A stretch of DNA of 64,000 nucleotides, taken from the NCBI RefSeq assembly GCF_002104455.1, contig NZ_NBOC01000007.1, positions 1-64,000 of the forward strand, read 5' to 3'. Under the pieces are notes generated by a model that saw only the letters and a program-made list of their open reading frames with translations, did not search any database and was not told where the DNA came from. Shown one piece after another: positions 19,075 through 29,100 of this stretch. Each line of letters starts with the position of its first letter. Within the stretch, counting starts at the first letter, position 1. Source of the stretch: Colwellia chukchiensis (GTDB lineage: Bacteria > Pseudomonadota > Gammaproteobacteria > Enterobacterales > Alteromonadaceae). Position numbers and translations under genes: made by a program.

Positions 19075-19779
19075 TTATAGTAAACTGTCTAAGGTAAGCT
19101 CCATCATATCCTTGAACGTGGTTTCACGCTCATCTGCTGTGGTTTGTTCGCCGGTTTTTATATGATCACTGACCGTTAACACCGTTAATGCTTTTTTGCC
19201 ATATTCAGCCGCCACACCATATAAACCGGCCGCTTCCATTTCAACAGCTAAAATGCCGTACTTTTCCATCAAGGCAAACATTTCCGGTTGCGGTGTGTAA
19301 AATAAATCGGCGGTAAAAATATTACCTACGCGAATTTTTTTACCGGTTTTTTCTGCCGTAGTGACCACTTTATGTAATAAGCTAAAATCAGCGGTGGCGG
19401 CAAAATCATAACCATTTAGGCGTGAGCGGTTGACATTTGAGTCTGTGCTTGCTGACATGCCAATGATGATATCACGTACTTTTATATCATCTCGTACTGC
19501 GCCACATGAGCCGATACGGATAATGTTTTCAACGCCATAATCTTTATATAATTCAGTTGCATAGATGGAAATCGATGGTATGCCCATACCTGAGCCCATT
19601 ACCGAAACTTCCTTGCCTTTGTAAGTACCTGTGTAACCAAACATATTACGCACGCGGGTAACACATTTTACGTTATCCAGAAAATTGTCTGCGATATATT
19701 TCGCGCGTAGTGGGTCGCCGGGCATAAGTACCGTTTTGGCGAAATCATTTGCGTTTGCTTCTATATGTGCTGTTGCCAT
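19075..19779 (-). CDS. deoD: Purine-nucleoside phosphorylase, DeoD type
   Basis: DeoD splits purine (deoxy)ribonucleosides with phosphate to free the base and sugar-1-phosphate. The 234-residue protein has the hexameric NP-II family motifs: MPGDPLRAK near the start, the phosphate-binding [15 protein letters not shown] for the ribose, and the late catalytic aspartate in LTVSDHI. It starts like E. coli DeoD (MATAHIEA). It is 187 bp downstream of add on the same strand, so the two form a purine salvage pair. Confidence 0.97.
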   Translation of the reverse strand: MATAHIEANANDFAKTVLMPGDPLRAKYIADNFLDNVKCVTRVRNMFGYTGTYKGKEVSVMGSGMGIPSISIYATELYKDYGVENIIRIGSCGAVRDDIKVRDIIIGMSASTDSNVNRSRLNGYDFAATADFSLLHKVVTTAEKTGKKIRVGNIFTADLFYTPQPEMFALMEKYGILAVEMEAAGLYGVAAEYGKKALTVLTVSDHIKTGEQTTADERETTFKDMMELTLDSLL

Positions 19780-19966
19780 GAGAGTAAACCTTTATTAATG
19801 GTGTGCAATCACAGTAAGTTTCTAGCCGTTGCTGAATCTATTCAGTCGCTATCAAGGATTTTTTACTGATGTGGATGTTTAATATCAAATTCTAACTGAT
19901 CTGGTATTCAATGATCCAGTCAAAACCATATGATTGATTAATGGCTTTTTATATATAGCCTTGTCC

Positions 19967-20971
19967 TTAGCTTCTCTGTAGTGCTTTTCGTTGCAACGCT
20001 AATTTTTCGCTTGCAGATAAAAAGCTGGCTTTTAGTGCGTTTTCTTGGAGTTGTTGGATAGCGTTATCATTAAAACCTAAAGTTTTGCGCGCAAGCTCGT
20101 ATTCATGTTTAAGCTCAATCCCTTGCACGCCGGGATCGTCAGTATTTAAACACACCAATAAACCTTTAGCTAAAAAAGTTTTTATCGGGTGTTGTGATAA
20201 ATCCTTGATGGTGCCGGTTTGATAGTTTGAAGTTAAACAAGATTCTATGGCGATATCATGAGCCAGCATATGTTCCATTAATTTTTCATCTTGTAGGCAC
20301 GCAACCCCATGGCCGATGCGCTGGGCGTGCAACTCATTAATTGCTTGCCAAATACTTTCAGGGCCAGCGGCTTCGCCGGCATGTATGGTAATATTTAGCT
20401 CTGCTTGACGCACTTGCTTAAAGTGTTCAACAAACATAGTACCGGGAAAATTATACTCATCGCCTGCTAGATCAATAGCGACTAGATCTTGCTTATGCTG
20501 TAAGAGTGCATCTAACTCAGCTTGGCATTTTTCAACGCCAAAGGTGCGGCTTAAAATGCCAATAAGTTTGATCTTAATATCGTAAACTTTACAGGCGCTA
20601 TTAATACCGTCTATTACCGCTGCGACGACATCAGCAGCGACTAGGTTATTTTTCATGGCCATGTAATAGGGAGAAAAACGTAACTCAGCATAGTCAATAC
20701 CGGCAAGGTAGGCGTCTTCAACGTTTTCATAGGCGATACGCTTACAATCATCTAAAGTTTTTAATACAGCAACGCCCCAATCCAGTTTGCTGAGAAAGGC
20801 GAGTAGATCACTCTCACTACCTTGAATTTGTACATGTGGTAGAAAAGCGTCAAAGTCTGCCTCGGGTAGGCTGATATTATGTTGTTGTGCCAAGGCCCAA
20901 ATGGTTTTTGGGCGAATATTGCCGTCTAAATGTCGGTGTAAATCAATAACGGGTAAGTGAGCAAGTGTCAT
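19967..20971 (-). CDS. add: Adenosine deaminase
   Basis: Add converts adenosine and deoxyadenosine to inosine forms, feeding DeoD. The 334-residue barrel shows the metal ligands in LHRHLDG, the HAGEAAGPESI segment with a metal-binding His and catalytic Glu, the catalytic H in RIGHGV and the aspartates of NTDDPGV. An upstream TTG would add three residues, but an AGAGG sits only 1 base before it and 9 bases before the ATG, so I chose the ATG at 20971. It faces away from the DAHP synthase gene. Confidence 0.95.
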   Translation of the reverse strand: MTLAHLPVIDLHRHLDGNIRPKTIWALAQQHNISLPEADFDAFLPHVQIQGSESDLLAFLSKLDWGVAVLKTLDDCKRIAYENVEDAYLAGIDYAELRFSPYYMAMKNNLVAADVVAAVIDGINSACKVYDIKIKLIGILSRTFGVEKCQAELDALLQHKQDLVAIDLAGDEYNFPGTMFVEHFKQVRQAELNITIHAGEAAGPESIWQAINELHAQRIGHGVACLQDEKLMEHMLAHDIAIESCLTSNYQTGTIKDLSQHPIKTFLAKGLLVCLNTDDPGVQGIELKHEYELARKTLGFNDNAIQQLQENALKASFLSASEKLALQRKALQRS

Positions 20972-21193
20972 TTGGGGCAACCTCTTTTAATTTCTATCAA
21001 TTTATGGGCTAGAGAGGAAAAGCAATCACAATTCACCATTCACAAAATAGCATAAGATTATTATACCGTTTTTTTGGTATTTAATATTGCTATTAGCGTG
21101 ATAACACTGATAAATTAGTGTTGGGATTAGTCATTTAGGTGTCTAGACGTAAATATTAAAAAGCGAATAATTCGCAGTAAAAAGAGAATAATC

Positions 21194-22249
21194 ATGGTTA
21201 AAAAAACTGACGACGTTCGTATCAATAAAATTAAAGAACTTTTACCTCCTGTCGCATTATTGGAGCGATTTCCATCATCTGAACAAGCAACTAAGTCGGT
21301 TTATTCGGGTAGAAAAGCCATCAGTAAAATTTTTCATAATCACGATGATCGCTTACTTGTGGTTATTGGGCCTTGCTCGATTCATGATCCTAAAGCGGCA
21401 TTGGAATACGGTCAGCGCTTAGTTAAATTACGCGAAAAATATCAAGATAGCTTAGAAATTGTCATGCGGGTGTATTTTGAAAAACCAAGAACAACCGTGG
21501 GGTGGAAAGGGCTTATCAACGACCCTTACATGGATAACAGCTTTAAGCTTAATGATGGTTTACGAATGGGGCGTAAGTTGCTGCTTGATTTAAATGACTT
21601 AGGTTTACCCACTGCCGGTGAGTTCTTAGATATGATCACACCTCAATACATGGCTGACTTTATGTGTTGGGGGGCTATAGGTGCCCGCACCACAGAAAGC
21701 CAAGTTCACCGCGAGCTGGCGTCGGGTTTATCTTGCCCAGTGGGCTTTAAAAATGGCACAGACGGTACCATTAAAGTGGCTATTGACGCCATAGGCGCGG
21801 CTCGTGCTTCACATCATTTTCTTTCGGTGACCAAATACGGCCACTCGGCGATAGTGGAAACCACAGGCAATGAAGATTGCCACATCATTTTGCGTGGTGG
21901 TAGAAGCACAAATTATGATGCTGACAGTGTCAAAGCCGTTACAGAGCAACTTACTCAGTCAGGGTTGAATAGCAATATCATGATCGACTTTAGCCATGCT
22001 AATAGTAGTAAGAAGTTTGAGAATCAACTGTTAGTGTGCCGTGATGTTTGCCAACAAATACGACAAGGTAATCGCGATATTTCGGGCGTGATGGTGGAAA
22101 GCCACTTAGTTGAAGGGCGCCAAGACCTGGTTGAAGGTCAAGCGCTAACCTATGGTCAAAGCATTACTGATGCTTGTATTGGCTGGCAAGATACAGAAAC
22201 CTTGCTTGCAGAGCTTGCACAAGCCGTGACCCAACGCCGAGCATTATAG
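21194..22249 (+). CDS. aroG: 3-deoxy-7-phosphoheptulonate synthase (DAHP synthase), type I
   Basis: DAHP synthase joins PEP and erythrose-4-phosphate in the first step of the shikimate pathway. The 351-residue protein carries the family motifs LLVVIGPCSIHDP, RVYFEKPRTTVGWKGL, GARTTESQVHRELASG and the metal-binding DFSHANSSK. An N-terminal extension (about residues 5-45) holds the feedback-control region. Which of the AroF/G/H isozymes it matches in allosteric control cannot be read from the sequence, so the symbol is approximate. A terminator follows at 22439. Confidence 0.9.
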   Translation: MVKKTDDVRINKIKELLPPVALLERFPSSEQATKSVYSGRKAISKIFHNHDDRLLVVIGPCSIHDPKAALEYGQRLVKLREKYQDSLEIVMRVYFEKPRTTVGWKGLINDPYMDNSFKLNDGLRMGRKLLLDLNDLGLPTAGEFLDMITPQYMADFMCWGAIGARTTESQVHRELASGLSCPVGFKNGTDGTIKVAIDAIGAARASHHFLSVTKYGHSAIVETTGNEDCHIILRGGRSTNYDADSVKAVTEQLTQSGLNSNIMIDFSHANSSKKFENQLLVCRDVCQQIRQGNRDISGVMVESHLVEGRQDLVEGQALTYGQSITDACIGWQDTETLLAELAQAVTQRRAL

Positions 22250-22569
22250 CTAAGGCGGTTTTAACGGCTAGTTTATTGCTCACAATATAATTTAATCGTG
22301 TTAACTGGCACTATCAGCTGCTATTAATTCAACATAAATTTACCCATCAACCGTGAATAAAAAAGTAGCAGCGATAGGAGAATTTTTCAGCCAAGCTCAA
22401 GTTTTTAAATATAAACTAGCCCTATAATAACAAACTATAGCCAGTCAATTGAGTTGACTGGCTTTTTCATTTCTAAAAATAAACAAATTATCAATAACTT
22501 AACTAGTAAATAATGAATATATGCGTATGGTTGATGATTTTTTATGCTGTTGTTTATTGTCAATTACTC
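22250..22569. other. Intergenic region between aroG and imuA
   Basis: Apart from the aroG terminator at 22439-22468, this stretch shows no gene, repeat or RNA. The 100 bp before the LexA palindrome are AT-rich and probably hold the imuA promoter. Confidence 0.5.
22439..22468 (+). terminator. Terminator downstream of aroG
   Basis: AGCCAGTCAA (22439-22448) pairs with TTGACTGGCT (22454-22463) across a 5-base loop, followed by a T-run. It lies 190 bp past the aroG stop. Confidence 0.8.
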
Positions 22570-22613
22570 ACCACACCACTATACTGTATATAATTACAGT
22601 ATAGTGGTGTGGT
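22570..22613. repeat. Perfect 19-bp inverted repeat centred on the LexA box
   Basis: Arms at 22570-22588 and 22595-22613 are exact reverse complements around a 6-base loop (TATAAT). The outer arms extend the LexA box by 14 bp on each side (ACCACACCACTATA). The right arm also covers GTGGTGTGG, the only purine-rich stretch before the imuA start. In RNA it would form a strong hairpin hiding the ribosome site. The length is far beyond what LexA needs. Confidence 0.9.
22584..22599 (+). promoter_or_regulatory. LexA (SOS) box of the imuA operon
   Basis: The 16-bp sequence CTGTATATAATTACAG matches the gammaproteobacterial LexA box CTGT-N8-ACAG exactly. It lies 18 bp before the imuA ATG, so LexA bound here would block the promoter or early transcription. 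DNA damage would release it and induce imuA-imuB-dnaE2. Confidence 0.93.
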
Positions 22614-22617
22614 TACC

Positions 22618-23364
22618 ATGAATAAAATGCTTAACAGCTTACAGCGTCAGGGCAAAATATGGTCGGCTAAACAAAGCAAAGCTATTGTTGAAGCCGTTGC
22701 TAGCGGTTACCCGGAAATAGATCAACACTTGCAAGGTGGCTTTCCTCGTCAGGGGGTTATAGAAGTGCAAAGCTTAAGTGGTATTGGTGAAATAAGGTTG
22801 TTTTTACCTTATTTGCAACATTTATTTGCTGCTGAATTAAAACAACACCAGCAAGCTCGGCAACTGGTGTTTATTGCGCCACCGGCACAAATAAACGCCT
22901 TAAGTTTATTACAAGCCGCTATTCCATTAGAGAATATCTTGCTTATTTCCTCAGAAAAGCCACCAGAGTCGTTATGGGCGGCTGAGCAATGCTTGAAAAG
23001 TGGTTGTTGTTTAGCTGTACTATTATGGCAACAGCAACTTGCGGTGCACCAGATCAAACGTTTAAAGCAGGCTGCTAACACGGGTGATGCCATACAGGTT
23101 ATTTTTCGCGCCCCTAACACTTTCGACTTAGCACTGCCCGTTTCTTTGTCGTTAGCACTTGAAGCAATACCAGCCGGTTTAAAAATACAGGTAAAAAAGC
23201 AAATGGCAGCTTGGCCGAGTCGCGACTTTATTGTTGATATGCATCAGCGATGGCCTAGCTTGACAGAGAAACAGCCAGCGTCAGCGAGTGGTGATCAAGC
23301 CCTCAGTCACCTGGTTGTGCCACTGTCAAGTCGTCAACGCTTGGGTGCTGTGCTACCAAGTTAA
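22618..23364 (+). CDS. imuA: Translesion mutagenesis protein ImuA (RecA/SulA-like)
   Basis: ImuA is a RecA-fold protein that works with ImuB and DnaE2 in damage-induced mutagenesis. The 248-residue frame from the ATG at 22618 has the typical beginning (GKIWSAKQ, then GYPEIDQHLQGGFPRQGVIEV) followed by a RecA-like core with a degenerate P-loop. A GTG at 22609 would extend it by three residues but lies within the hairpin. A perfect LexA box precedes it. The order imuA-imuB-dnaE2 is the standard SOS mutagenesis cassette. Confidence 0.9.
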   Translation: MNKMLNSLQRQGKIWSAKQSKAIVEAVASGYPEIDQHLQGGFPRQGVIEVQSLSGIGEIRLFLPYLQHLFAAELKQHQQARQLVFIAPPAQINALSLLQAAIPLENILLISSEKPPESLWAAEQCLKSGCCLAVLLWQQQLAVHQIKRLKQAANTGDAIQVIFRAPNTFDLALPVSLSLALEAIPAGLKIQVKKQMAAWPSRDFIVDMHQRWPSLTEKQPASASGDQALSHLVVPLSSRQRLGAVLPS

Positions 23365-23464
23365 GTGTCTACGGCTATGTTGTTAATTAATGAGCCTTAG
23401 TATGGTTATTTTTAAGATGCTAAATGGCTTATGCAGATAAAATTGAGAAATTAAAAGTGTATTA

Positions 23465-25051
23465 ATGCTGTGGTTATATATTAATTTTCCATCGTTACAA
23501 CTTGATGGCTTACAAGTCAGTCACAATCAGTGCCCGATCAGAAAAGAAACGGAGCATGCCGCGGCAATTGTGATTGTTGATGGCAAAAAAAATAGCATAG
23601 TGCAATTAAATCACCATGCCCAAGAGCAAGGCCTTAAATTGGGTATGGGCTTAGCTATGGCAGCGTCACTAGCCGACAAGCTATGTGTTATCCCTTATGA
23701 TGCTGAGCATGAAACAGCTCACTTAATGACCTTAGCAGAGCAACTGTATAGTGTCAGCGCTAGCATTGCACTATTTCCGCCACATGGCGTGGCATTGCGG
23801 GTAGACGATATGCTGCGGCTTTATAAAAACCTTAGCCATTTTGTAGCTAGCATCCGCTCGTTACTTGCTCCCTTTGAGCTTAACGCTGTGTTTGCATGTG
23901 CTAATAGCGTGATGTCGGCACAGGTATTGGCTTGCGCGGGTATTAACTTACTCAGTACAGCGCCAGAAAAAATTAGCGTCGCTATAAAGAAATTACCCAT
24001 AGCGCGTTTATTTATCAGCCGTAAAGCAAAAGCCAGTTTGGCGCGTATAGGCGTTAAAACTATCGCACAATTGCAGCAGCTTAACCAGGCGGATTTAGCT
24101 AAACGTTTAGATCAAAGTAGCATGAATTATTTAGCGCAATTAAATGGTAAAAGCAGCAAGTCGTTAGTGTTTTATCAGCCAAAACATGTGTTTGAACATA
24201 GTATGGAGTTATTATTTGATATGCATACCATGGCACTATTACTCCAGCCTATTAAGCGATTGCTGCTGATGCTTGAGCGCTACTTGCAAGCGCGAAACTT
24301 GCTTTGTATAGCCGTTAACGTAACGTTTTTTTACTCACAACAGATACAGAGTGAGTCAACTCAAGCTGCCCAGCAGTCATTGCTGGTAAGCAGTGCCAGT
24401 GCCGAATATCAGGCACAGTATTGGCTCAAGCTAATGCATCTAAAGTTAGAGCATATTAAGTTGTCGGCACCGGTTAACCGAGTCAGTTTATCGGTAAAGC
24501 AATATCAAGCTAATACTGGCGCCATAGACGATCTTTTTCATGGCAGAAAAGGGCAGCTATCAATAGCACAGTTGGCATCTTTATTGGAAAATAAGCTAGG
24601 CGAAGAAAAGGTGCTGGGCTTGCAGTTAGGTAATGATCATAGAGCCGAGTTCGCATCACATTACTTACCTTTTCTCAAGCTAACTCACCTTGAGCAGGGG
24701 CTTAATAATCGTCAACCACGGCAACAACAAGGGGGAAACAGCCAACAAAAATGCGCCGATAGTAAAGACCAATCAAGGGCTTGTCGTCAGTTACCCCTGA
24801 GACCAAGCTTAATGTTAGCTCAACCTGAGCCGCTGTTATTTAGTATTGATGTTTTATCTGGCCCAGAGCGTATAGAAACGGCGTGGTGGCAATTAGCAGT
24901 GGCGGATAGTCGTAACAGCGACTTAGCTGCAGCTCAACAAACAGAGCATTATTTACGCGATTATTTCATTGCTAAAAATGAGCAAGGGCAGTGCTGTTGG
25001 GTTTATCGCGACCGTAACCAACACTGGTATATTCATGGGTATTTTTCATGA
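23465..25051 (+). CDS. imuB: Y-family polymerase-like protein ImuB
   Basis: ImuB resembles Y-family polymerases but in the known family lacks their catalytic acidic residues, acting as the adaptor between the beta clamp, ImuA and DnaE2. The 528-residue protein begins MLWLYINFPSLQLD, where an active polymerase would have an aspartate metal-binding motif; here it is YINFP. A fingers/thumb-like region follows, and the C-terminus (DYFIAKNEQGQCCWVYRD) is a conserved ImuB tail. It lies 100 bp after imuA and 41 bp before dnaE2. Confidence 0.92.
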   Translation: MLWLYINFPSLQLDGLQVSHNQCPIRKETEHAAAIVIVDGKKNSIVQLNHHAQEQGLKLGMGLAMAASLADKLCVIPYDAEHETAHLMTLAEQLYSVSASIALFPPHGVALRVDDMLRLYKNLSHFVASIRSLLAPFELNAVFACANSVMSAQVLACAGINLLSTAPEKISVAIKKLPIARLFISRKAKASLARIGVKTIAQLQQLNQADLAKRLDQSSMNYLAQLNGKSSKSLVFYQPKHVFEHSMELLFDMHTMALLLQPIKRLLLMLERYLQARNLLCIAVNVTFFYSQQIQSESTQAAQQSLLVSSASAEYQAQYWLKLMHLKLEHIKLSAPVNRVSLSVKQYQANTGAIDDLFHGRKGQLSIAQLASLLENKLGEEKVLGLQLGNDHRAEFASHYLPFLKLTHLEQGLNNRQPRQQQGGNSQQKCADSKDQSRACRQLPLRPSLMLAQPEPLLFSIDVLSGPERIETAWWQLAVADSRNSDLAAAQQTEHYLRDYFIAKNEQGQCCWVYRDRNQHWYIHGYFS

Positions 25052-25092
25052 GTATGTTGATAGTCGTAGCCAATACAATAAGGCACTAACAC

Positions 25093-28000
25093 ATGAGTTA
25101 TGCTGAACTTTATTGCCAGTCTAATTTTTCTTTTCTACAGGCGGCATCGCATCCAGAAGAGTTGATATTACAAGCCAGCCAGCTTGGTTATAGTGCATTG
25201 GCGTTGACTGATGAATGCTCTGTCGCTGGCGTTGTTCGCGCCTATCGAGTTATTAAAGAGCAGCAATTAACTATTAAATTGATTGTTGGCGCAAGCTTTG
25301 TACTCGATGATGGACTAAAACTGATTTTATTAGCCCCTAACCGTCAGGGCTATGCCGAGTTGTGTCGCGTGATCACCAATGCTCGGCGGCGCTGTGCTAA
25401 AGGCCATTATCAATTTACTTATTGGGATTTACATTCGATTAAGCATTGTTTTATTTTGTGGCTACCCAGTGGTGATAAACAAAAAGATCAGCAAGCGATA
25501 ACAAGCTTGTTACGTTATCACCAACCAAGATTGTCGTTAGCCTATAGCCGCTTTTTACATGCTAATGATCTTAGTTTTAAACACCATTGTCAGCAATTAG
25601 CCAAACAATATCAGCTTAGCATTGTTGCCTGTGGCGGGGTGTTAATGCACCAAGCACAGCGGCAAAAACTACAGCATGTTTTATCGGCCATCAAGCATGG
25701 CAAAACGCTAAATACTATGGGGCTGTTACTGGAGCAAAACGCTGAAAAGTGTTTAAGACCGGTGCCAAAGTTAGTAAAACTTTACCCTGATGACTATATT
25801 ATTGCCGCTATTGAGTTGGCTAATCAGTGCCACTTTTGTTTATCACAATTACAGTATGAGTATCCCGCAGAGCTGGTTCCTAAAGGGCAAACGGCGATAA
25901 CCTATTTAAAAGCACTTGTTTTAAAAGGTATCGCGTTACGTTTTCCCGATGGTGTCAGCAATGACATTCAAGCGATTATCGACAAGGAGTTGTTATTAAT
26001 TGAAGCGCAAGGTTATGAGTATTTTTTTCTCACTATTTACGACATAGTGCAATATGCCAAATCACAACATATTCTCTATCAAGGGCGTGGCTCGGCGGCT
26101 AACTCTATTGTTTGTTATTGCTTAGAAATCACCTCGGTTGACCCAAGGCAAATATCGGTATTATTTGAACGTTTTATTTCCAAAGAGCGTAATGAGCCGC
26201 CTGATATTGACGTAGATTTTGAGCATCAACGCCGTGAAGAAATTTTTCAATATATTTATCAAAAATACGGTCGAGAGCATGCCGCTTTAGCAGCGACTGT
26301 CATTACTTATCGGCTAAAAAGCGCCATTCGAGATGTCGGCAAAGTGTTTGGTTTTACTGATAGCCAATTGAGTTTTTTCATCAAAAACATTAATCGGCGC
26401 CAAAAAGCCATCAGCTGGCAAGCGCAGGTATTTGAGTTGGGGTTAAATAAAAATAGCCATCTTGCAAAGCTTTTTATTGAACTTGTGCAGCAGATCATTG
26501 GCTTTCCTCGCCACTTATCACAGCATGTAGGTGGCTTTGTTATTTCATCAGGGCCGTTATACGAATTAGTGCCAGTAGAAAATGCCGCCATGGCCGCGCG
26601 CACTGTGATCCAATGGGACAAAAATGACTTAGCCACGCTAGGACTATTAAAAGTCGATGTGTTAGCGCTGGGCATGTTAACGGCCATACGCCGAACATTT
26701 AGCTATATTAAACAGCACTACCAAGTGTCGTTAAGCATTGCTGACATTACGCGCTTGCCGGATGACCCACAAGTATATGCTATGTTACAGCAAGCAGATA
26801 CCGTGGGGGTTTTTCAAATCGAGTCACGAGCACAAATGTCGATGCTACCGCGTTTAAAGCCAAAATGTTATTACGATTTAGTGGTGCAAATTGCCATAGT
26901 GCGGCCAGGGCCTATTCAAGGGGATATGGTACACCCGTATTTGCGCCGGCGCGCAGGGCTTGAAGCGGTAGAGTATCCGTCAGAAGCCATTAAAGGCGTG
27001 TTGAGTCGCACCTTGGGGGTACCCATATTTCAAGAGCAAGTGATCAAAATTGCCATGGTGGCGGCAGGTTTTAGTGGTGGTGAGGCAGACCAATTACGTC
27101 GCGCCATGGCAAAGTGGCAACGTCATGGTGAGTTAACACAGTTTCGTGAAAAGTTAATTGTAGGTATGAGCAAGCGCGGTTATCAGCAGGACTTTGCTGA
27201 GCGTATCTACCAGCAAATTTGTGGTTTTGGTGAATATGGCTTTCCAGAGTCTCACTCTGCCAGTTTTGCGGTATTGGCTTATGTCTCGGCCTGGCTAAAA
27301 TATTATTATCCAGCGGCTTTTTACACTGGTTTACTCAATAGCTACCCTATGGGTTTTTATTCCCGATCACAATTAATACAAGATGCGCAGCGTCATGGCA
27401 TATCCGTACGAGCGCTAGACATTAATCGTTCGGCGCTTGAGCACCAACTCAGTTACCAGCAAAGTAGCAATGACTATGAAATACAGCTAGGGCTGAGTAT
27501 GGTGAAAGGTTTAAGTGCTAAAGGCGCTGAGCAATTAATCAGTCACAGACCGGCACTGGGTTATCAAGACTTTGCTAGCTTGAACAAAGCGGCGTTAAAT
27601 CAAAAAGATATCGAAAAACTTGCTAGCGCCAATGCGTTAAGCTCATTAGCCGACAATCGCTATTTGGCGCGTTGGCAGCTTATGGACTCAGAAAATAGCT
27701 TACCTTTGTGGCAAACGGCTCAGCACAATACGTCGGCGCTAGCAGCGCAAAGTGCGTTTGATTTTAGCCCGAGTGTGATGGATGATTTACTTGAAGACTA
27801 TGCTAGTACCGGTGTTAGCCTAGATAAGCACCCCATAGCTTTATTGCTTGCCGATACTCAGCATCAGCAGCTTATTGCTGACTGCACCTTGGCCAGTGAT
27901 CTGGTTAATGTCACAGCGGGCCGTGTTGTGTCTGTACTTGGTGTGGTCACTGGGCGGCAAAGCCCAGGTACAGCCTCAGGCGTAACCTTTGTGACGTTAG

Positions 28001-28203
28001 AAGATCATACCGGCAACAGTAATGTGGTGATCTGGCAGGCGACGGCCAATGCACAAAAACAAGCTTTTTTAACCGCTAAAATACTGAAAGTGACGGGTAT
28101 TATTGAGCGAGCAGATGATGTTATTCATATTATTGCTGGGCGCTTATTAGACTTAAGCGATTGTATCTACGGGTTAAAAATACAATCAAGAGACTTTCAC
28201 TAA
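25093..28203 (+). CDS. dnaE2: Error-prone DNA polymerase III alpha subunit, DnaE2 (ImuC)
   Basis: DnaE2 is the polymerase of the ImuA-ImuB-DnaE2 mutasome that copies damaged DNA. The 1036 residues are shorter than replicative DnaE (about 1160), as usual for DnaE2. An N-terminal PHP domain begins YAELYCQSNFSFLQAASHPEE. The palm carries the catalytic aspartates in PPDIDVDFEHQRREE, and the fingers contain GRGSAANSIVCYCL. A C-terminal OB fold (VVSVLGVVTGRQSPGTASG) is present. It is the last gene of the SOS operon; no obvious terminator follows. Confidence 0.95.
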   Translation: MSYAELYCQSNFSFLQAASHPEELILQASQLGYSALALTDECSVAGVVRAYRVIKEQQLTIKLIVGASFVLDDGLKLILLAPNRQGYAELCRVITNARRRCAKGHYQFTYWDLHSIKHCFILWLPSGDKQKDQQAITSLLRYHQPRLSLAYSRFLHANDLSFKHHCQQLAKQYQLSIVACGGVLMHQAQRQKLQHVLSAIKHGKTLNTMGLLLEQNAEKCLRPVPKLVKLYPDDYIIAAIELANQCHFCLSQLQYEYPAELVPKGQTAITYLKALVLKGIALRFPDGVSNDIQAIIDKELLLIEAQGYEYFFLTIYDIVQYAKSQHILYQGRGSAANSIVCYCLEITSVDPRQISVLFERFISKERNEPPDIDVDFEHQRREEIFQYIYQKYGREHAALAATVITYRLKSAIRDVGKVFGFTDSQLSFFIKNINRRQKAISWQAQVFELGLNKNSHLAKLFIELVQQIIGFPRHLSQHVGGFVISSGPLYELVPVENAAMAARTVIQWDKNDLATLGLLKVDVLALGMLTAIRRTFSYIKQHYQVSLSIADITRLPDDPQVYAMLQQADTVGVFQIESRAQMSMLPRLKPKCYYDLVVQIAIVRPGPIQGDMVHPYLRRRAGLEAVEYPSEAIKGVLSRTLGVPIFQEQVIKIAMVAAGFSGGEADQLRRAMAKWQRHGELTQFREKLIVGMSKRGYQQDFAERIYQQICGFGEYGFPESHSASFAVLAYVSAWLKYYYPAAFYTGLLNSYPMGFYSRSQLIQDAQRHGISVRALDINRSALEHQLSYQQSSNDYEIQLGLSMVKGLSAKGAEQLISHRPALGYQDFASLNKAALNQKDIEKLASANALSSLADNRYLARWQLMDSENSLPLWQTAQHNTSALAAQSAFDFSPSVMDDLLEDYASTGVSLDKHPIALLLADTQHQQLIADCTLASDLVNVTAGRVVSVLGVVTGRQSPGTASGVTFVTLEDHTGNSNVVIWQATANAQKQAFLTAKILKVTGIIERADDVIHIIAGRLLDLSDCIYGLKIQSRDFH

Positions 28204-28366
28204 TGAGCTTAACATCATAATAGGCAGTTTGAATATCGACTGCCGATCAGCACAGATCTACATCGCGTTTACCTGCAATACCAACAGATGATATTTTTCA
28301 CGTTGTTATTCGCAAACTTATCGTTAAACTAAGAGCCAGATATTAACCGACCGTAGAGGCTAAATC

Positions 28367-28738
28367 ATGGCTGATAATACAAGCCCAGCAGAAACCATTT
28401 TCTCAAAAATTATTCGTCAAGAAATTCCCACTCCGTTACTTTTTCAAGACGAGCTCGTTACCGCTTTTCGTGATATTTCACCACAGGCGAAAAGCCATAT
28501 TTTAATTATTCCTAATAAGCTTATTGCCACTGCTAATGACATTGAGCAAGACGATGAACTGACCATAGGTCGTATGTTTACCGTTGCCAAAAAGCTGGCC
28601 AAAGCAGAAGGCATAGCAGAAGATGGTTATCGATTAATCATGAACTGTAATCAACATGGCGGCCAAGAGGTTTATCATATTCATTTGCATTTGGTCGGTG
28701 GTCAGCCGTTAGGGCGGATGTTAAACCCACCATCATAA
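28367..28738 (+). CDS. hinT: HIT-family purine nucleoside phosphoramidase
   Basis: This 123-residue histidine-triad protein has the catalytic motif [11 protein letters not shown] near the C-terminus and starts with the [12 protein letters not shown] segment common to HinT. HinT hydrolyses adenosine phosphoramidates and aminoacyl-adenylates; its physiological role is unclear. It is a single gene, followed by the TPP riboswitch region. The family call is firm; the symbol follows the E. coli orthologue. Confidence 0.9.
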   Translation: MADNTSPAETIFSKIIRQEIPTPLLFQDELVTAFRDISPQAKSHILIIPNKLIATANDIEQDDELTIGRMFTVAKKLAKAEGIAEDGYRLIMNCNQHGGQEVYHIHLHLVGGQPLGRMLNPPS

Positions 28739-28849
28739 ATTGCGCAATAAAAGCCGAATCAAAGTTACAAACGCATAGCGTTAAGATAAAAGTACCGTAA
28801 ATTTTAGCTACCCCCCTGTACTTTTAACTAAATATTGGTAATATGCACG

Positions 28850-28951
28850 CGAACCAAGGGGTGCCAGAAAATCAAAAACGATTTAACTGGCTGAGACGCA
28901 CAACGAACCCTTAGAACCTGAACCGGATAGTACCGGCGTAGGAATGGTTGC
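28850..28951 (+). ncRNA. TPP riboswitch (THI element)
   Basis: The conserved TPP aptamer core is visible in order: GGGGTGC (28858-28864), CTGAGA (28891-28896), ACCCTTAGAACCTGA (28907-28921), then a CCGG-ATAGTA-CCGG helix and CGTAGGAA (28937-28944). The closing stem pairs AACCA (28852-28856) with TGGTT (28945-28949). It lies about 150 bp before a TonB receptor gene, so thiamine pyrophosphate should repress the salvage operon. No clear terminator follows, so control may be by masking the ribosome site. Confidence 0.95.
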
Positions 28952-29100
28952 GCTAATGGCGAAACTATTCTGTAGTATGTTAAGTCATTGGCTGTTTAAT
29001 CACTTGCAATGAGCCTGCTGCAGTATATTTGTTACTAGTGTTAAAACGTCCCTCGTGCCGGATCCCATAACGTATTCTTAATTGAATGTATGAGATCATA

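Noticed and set aside
19038-22468. Shared GCCAGTCA/TGACTGGC stems of two terminators (19038 and 22439) as a dispersed repeat family
   Set aside because: Similarity is limited to the stem of 8-9 bp; flanks differ. Chance or terminator preference is enough.
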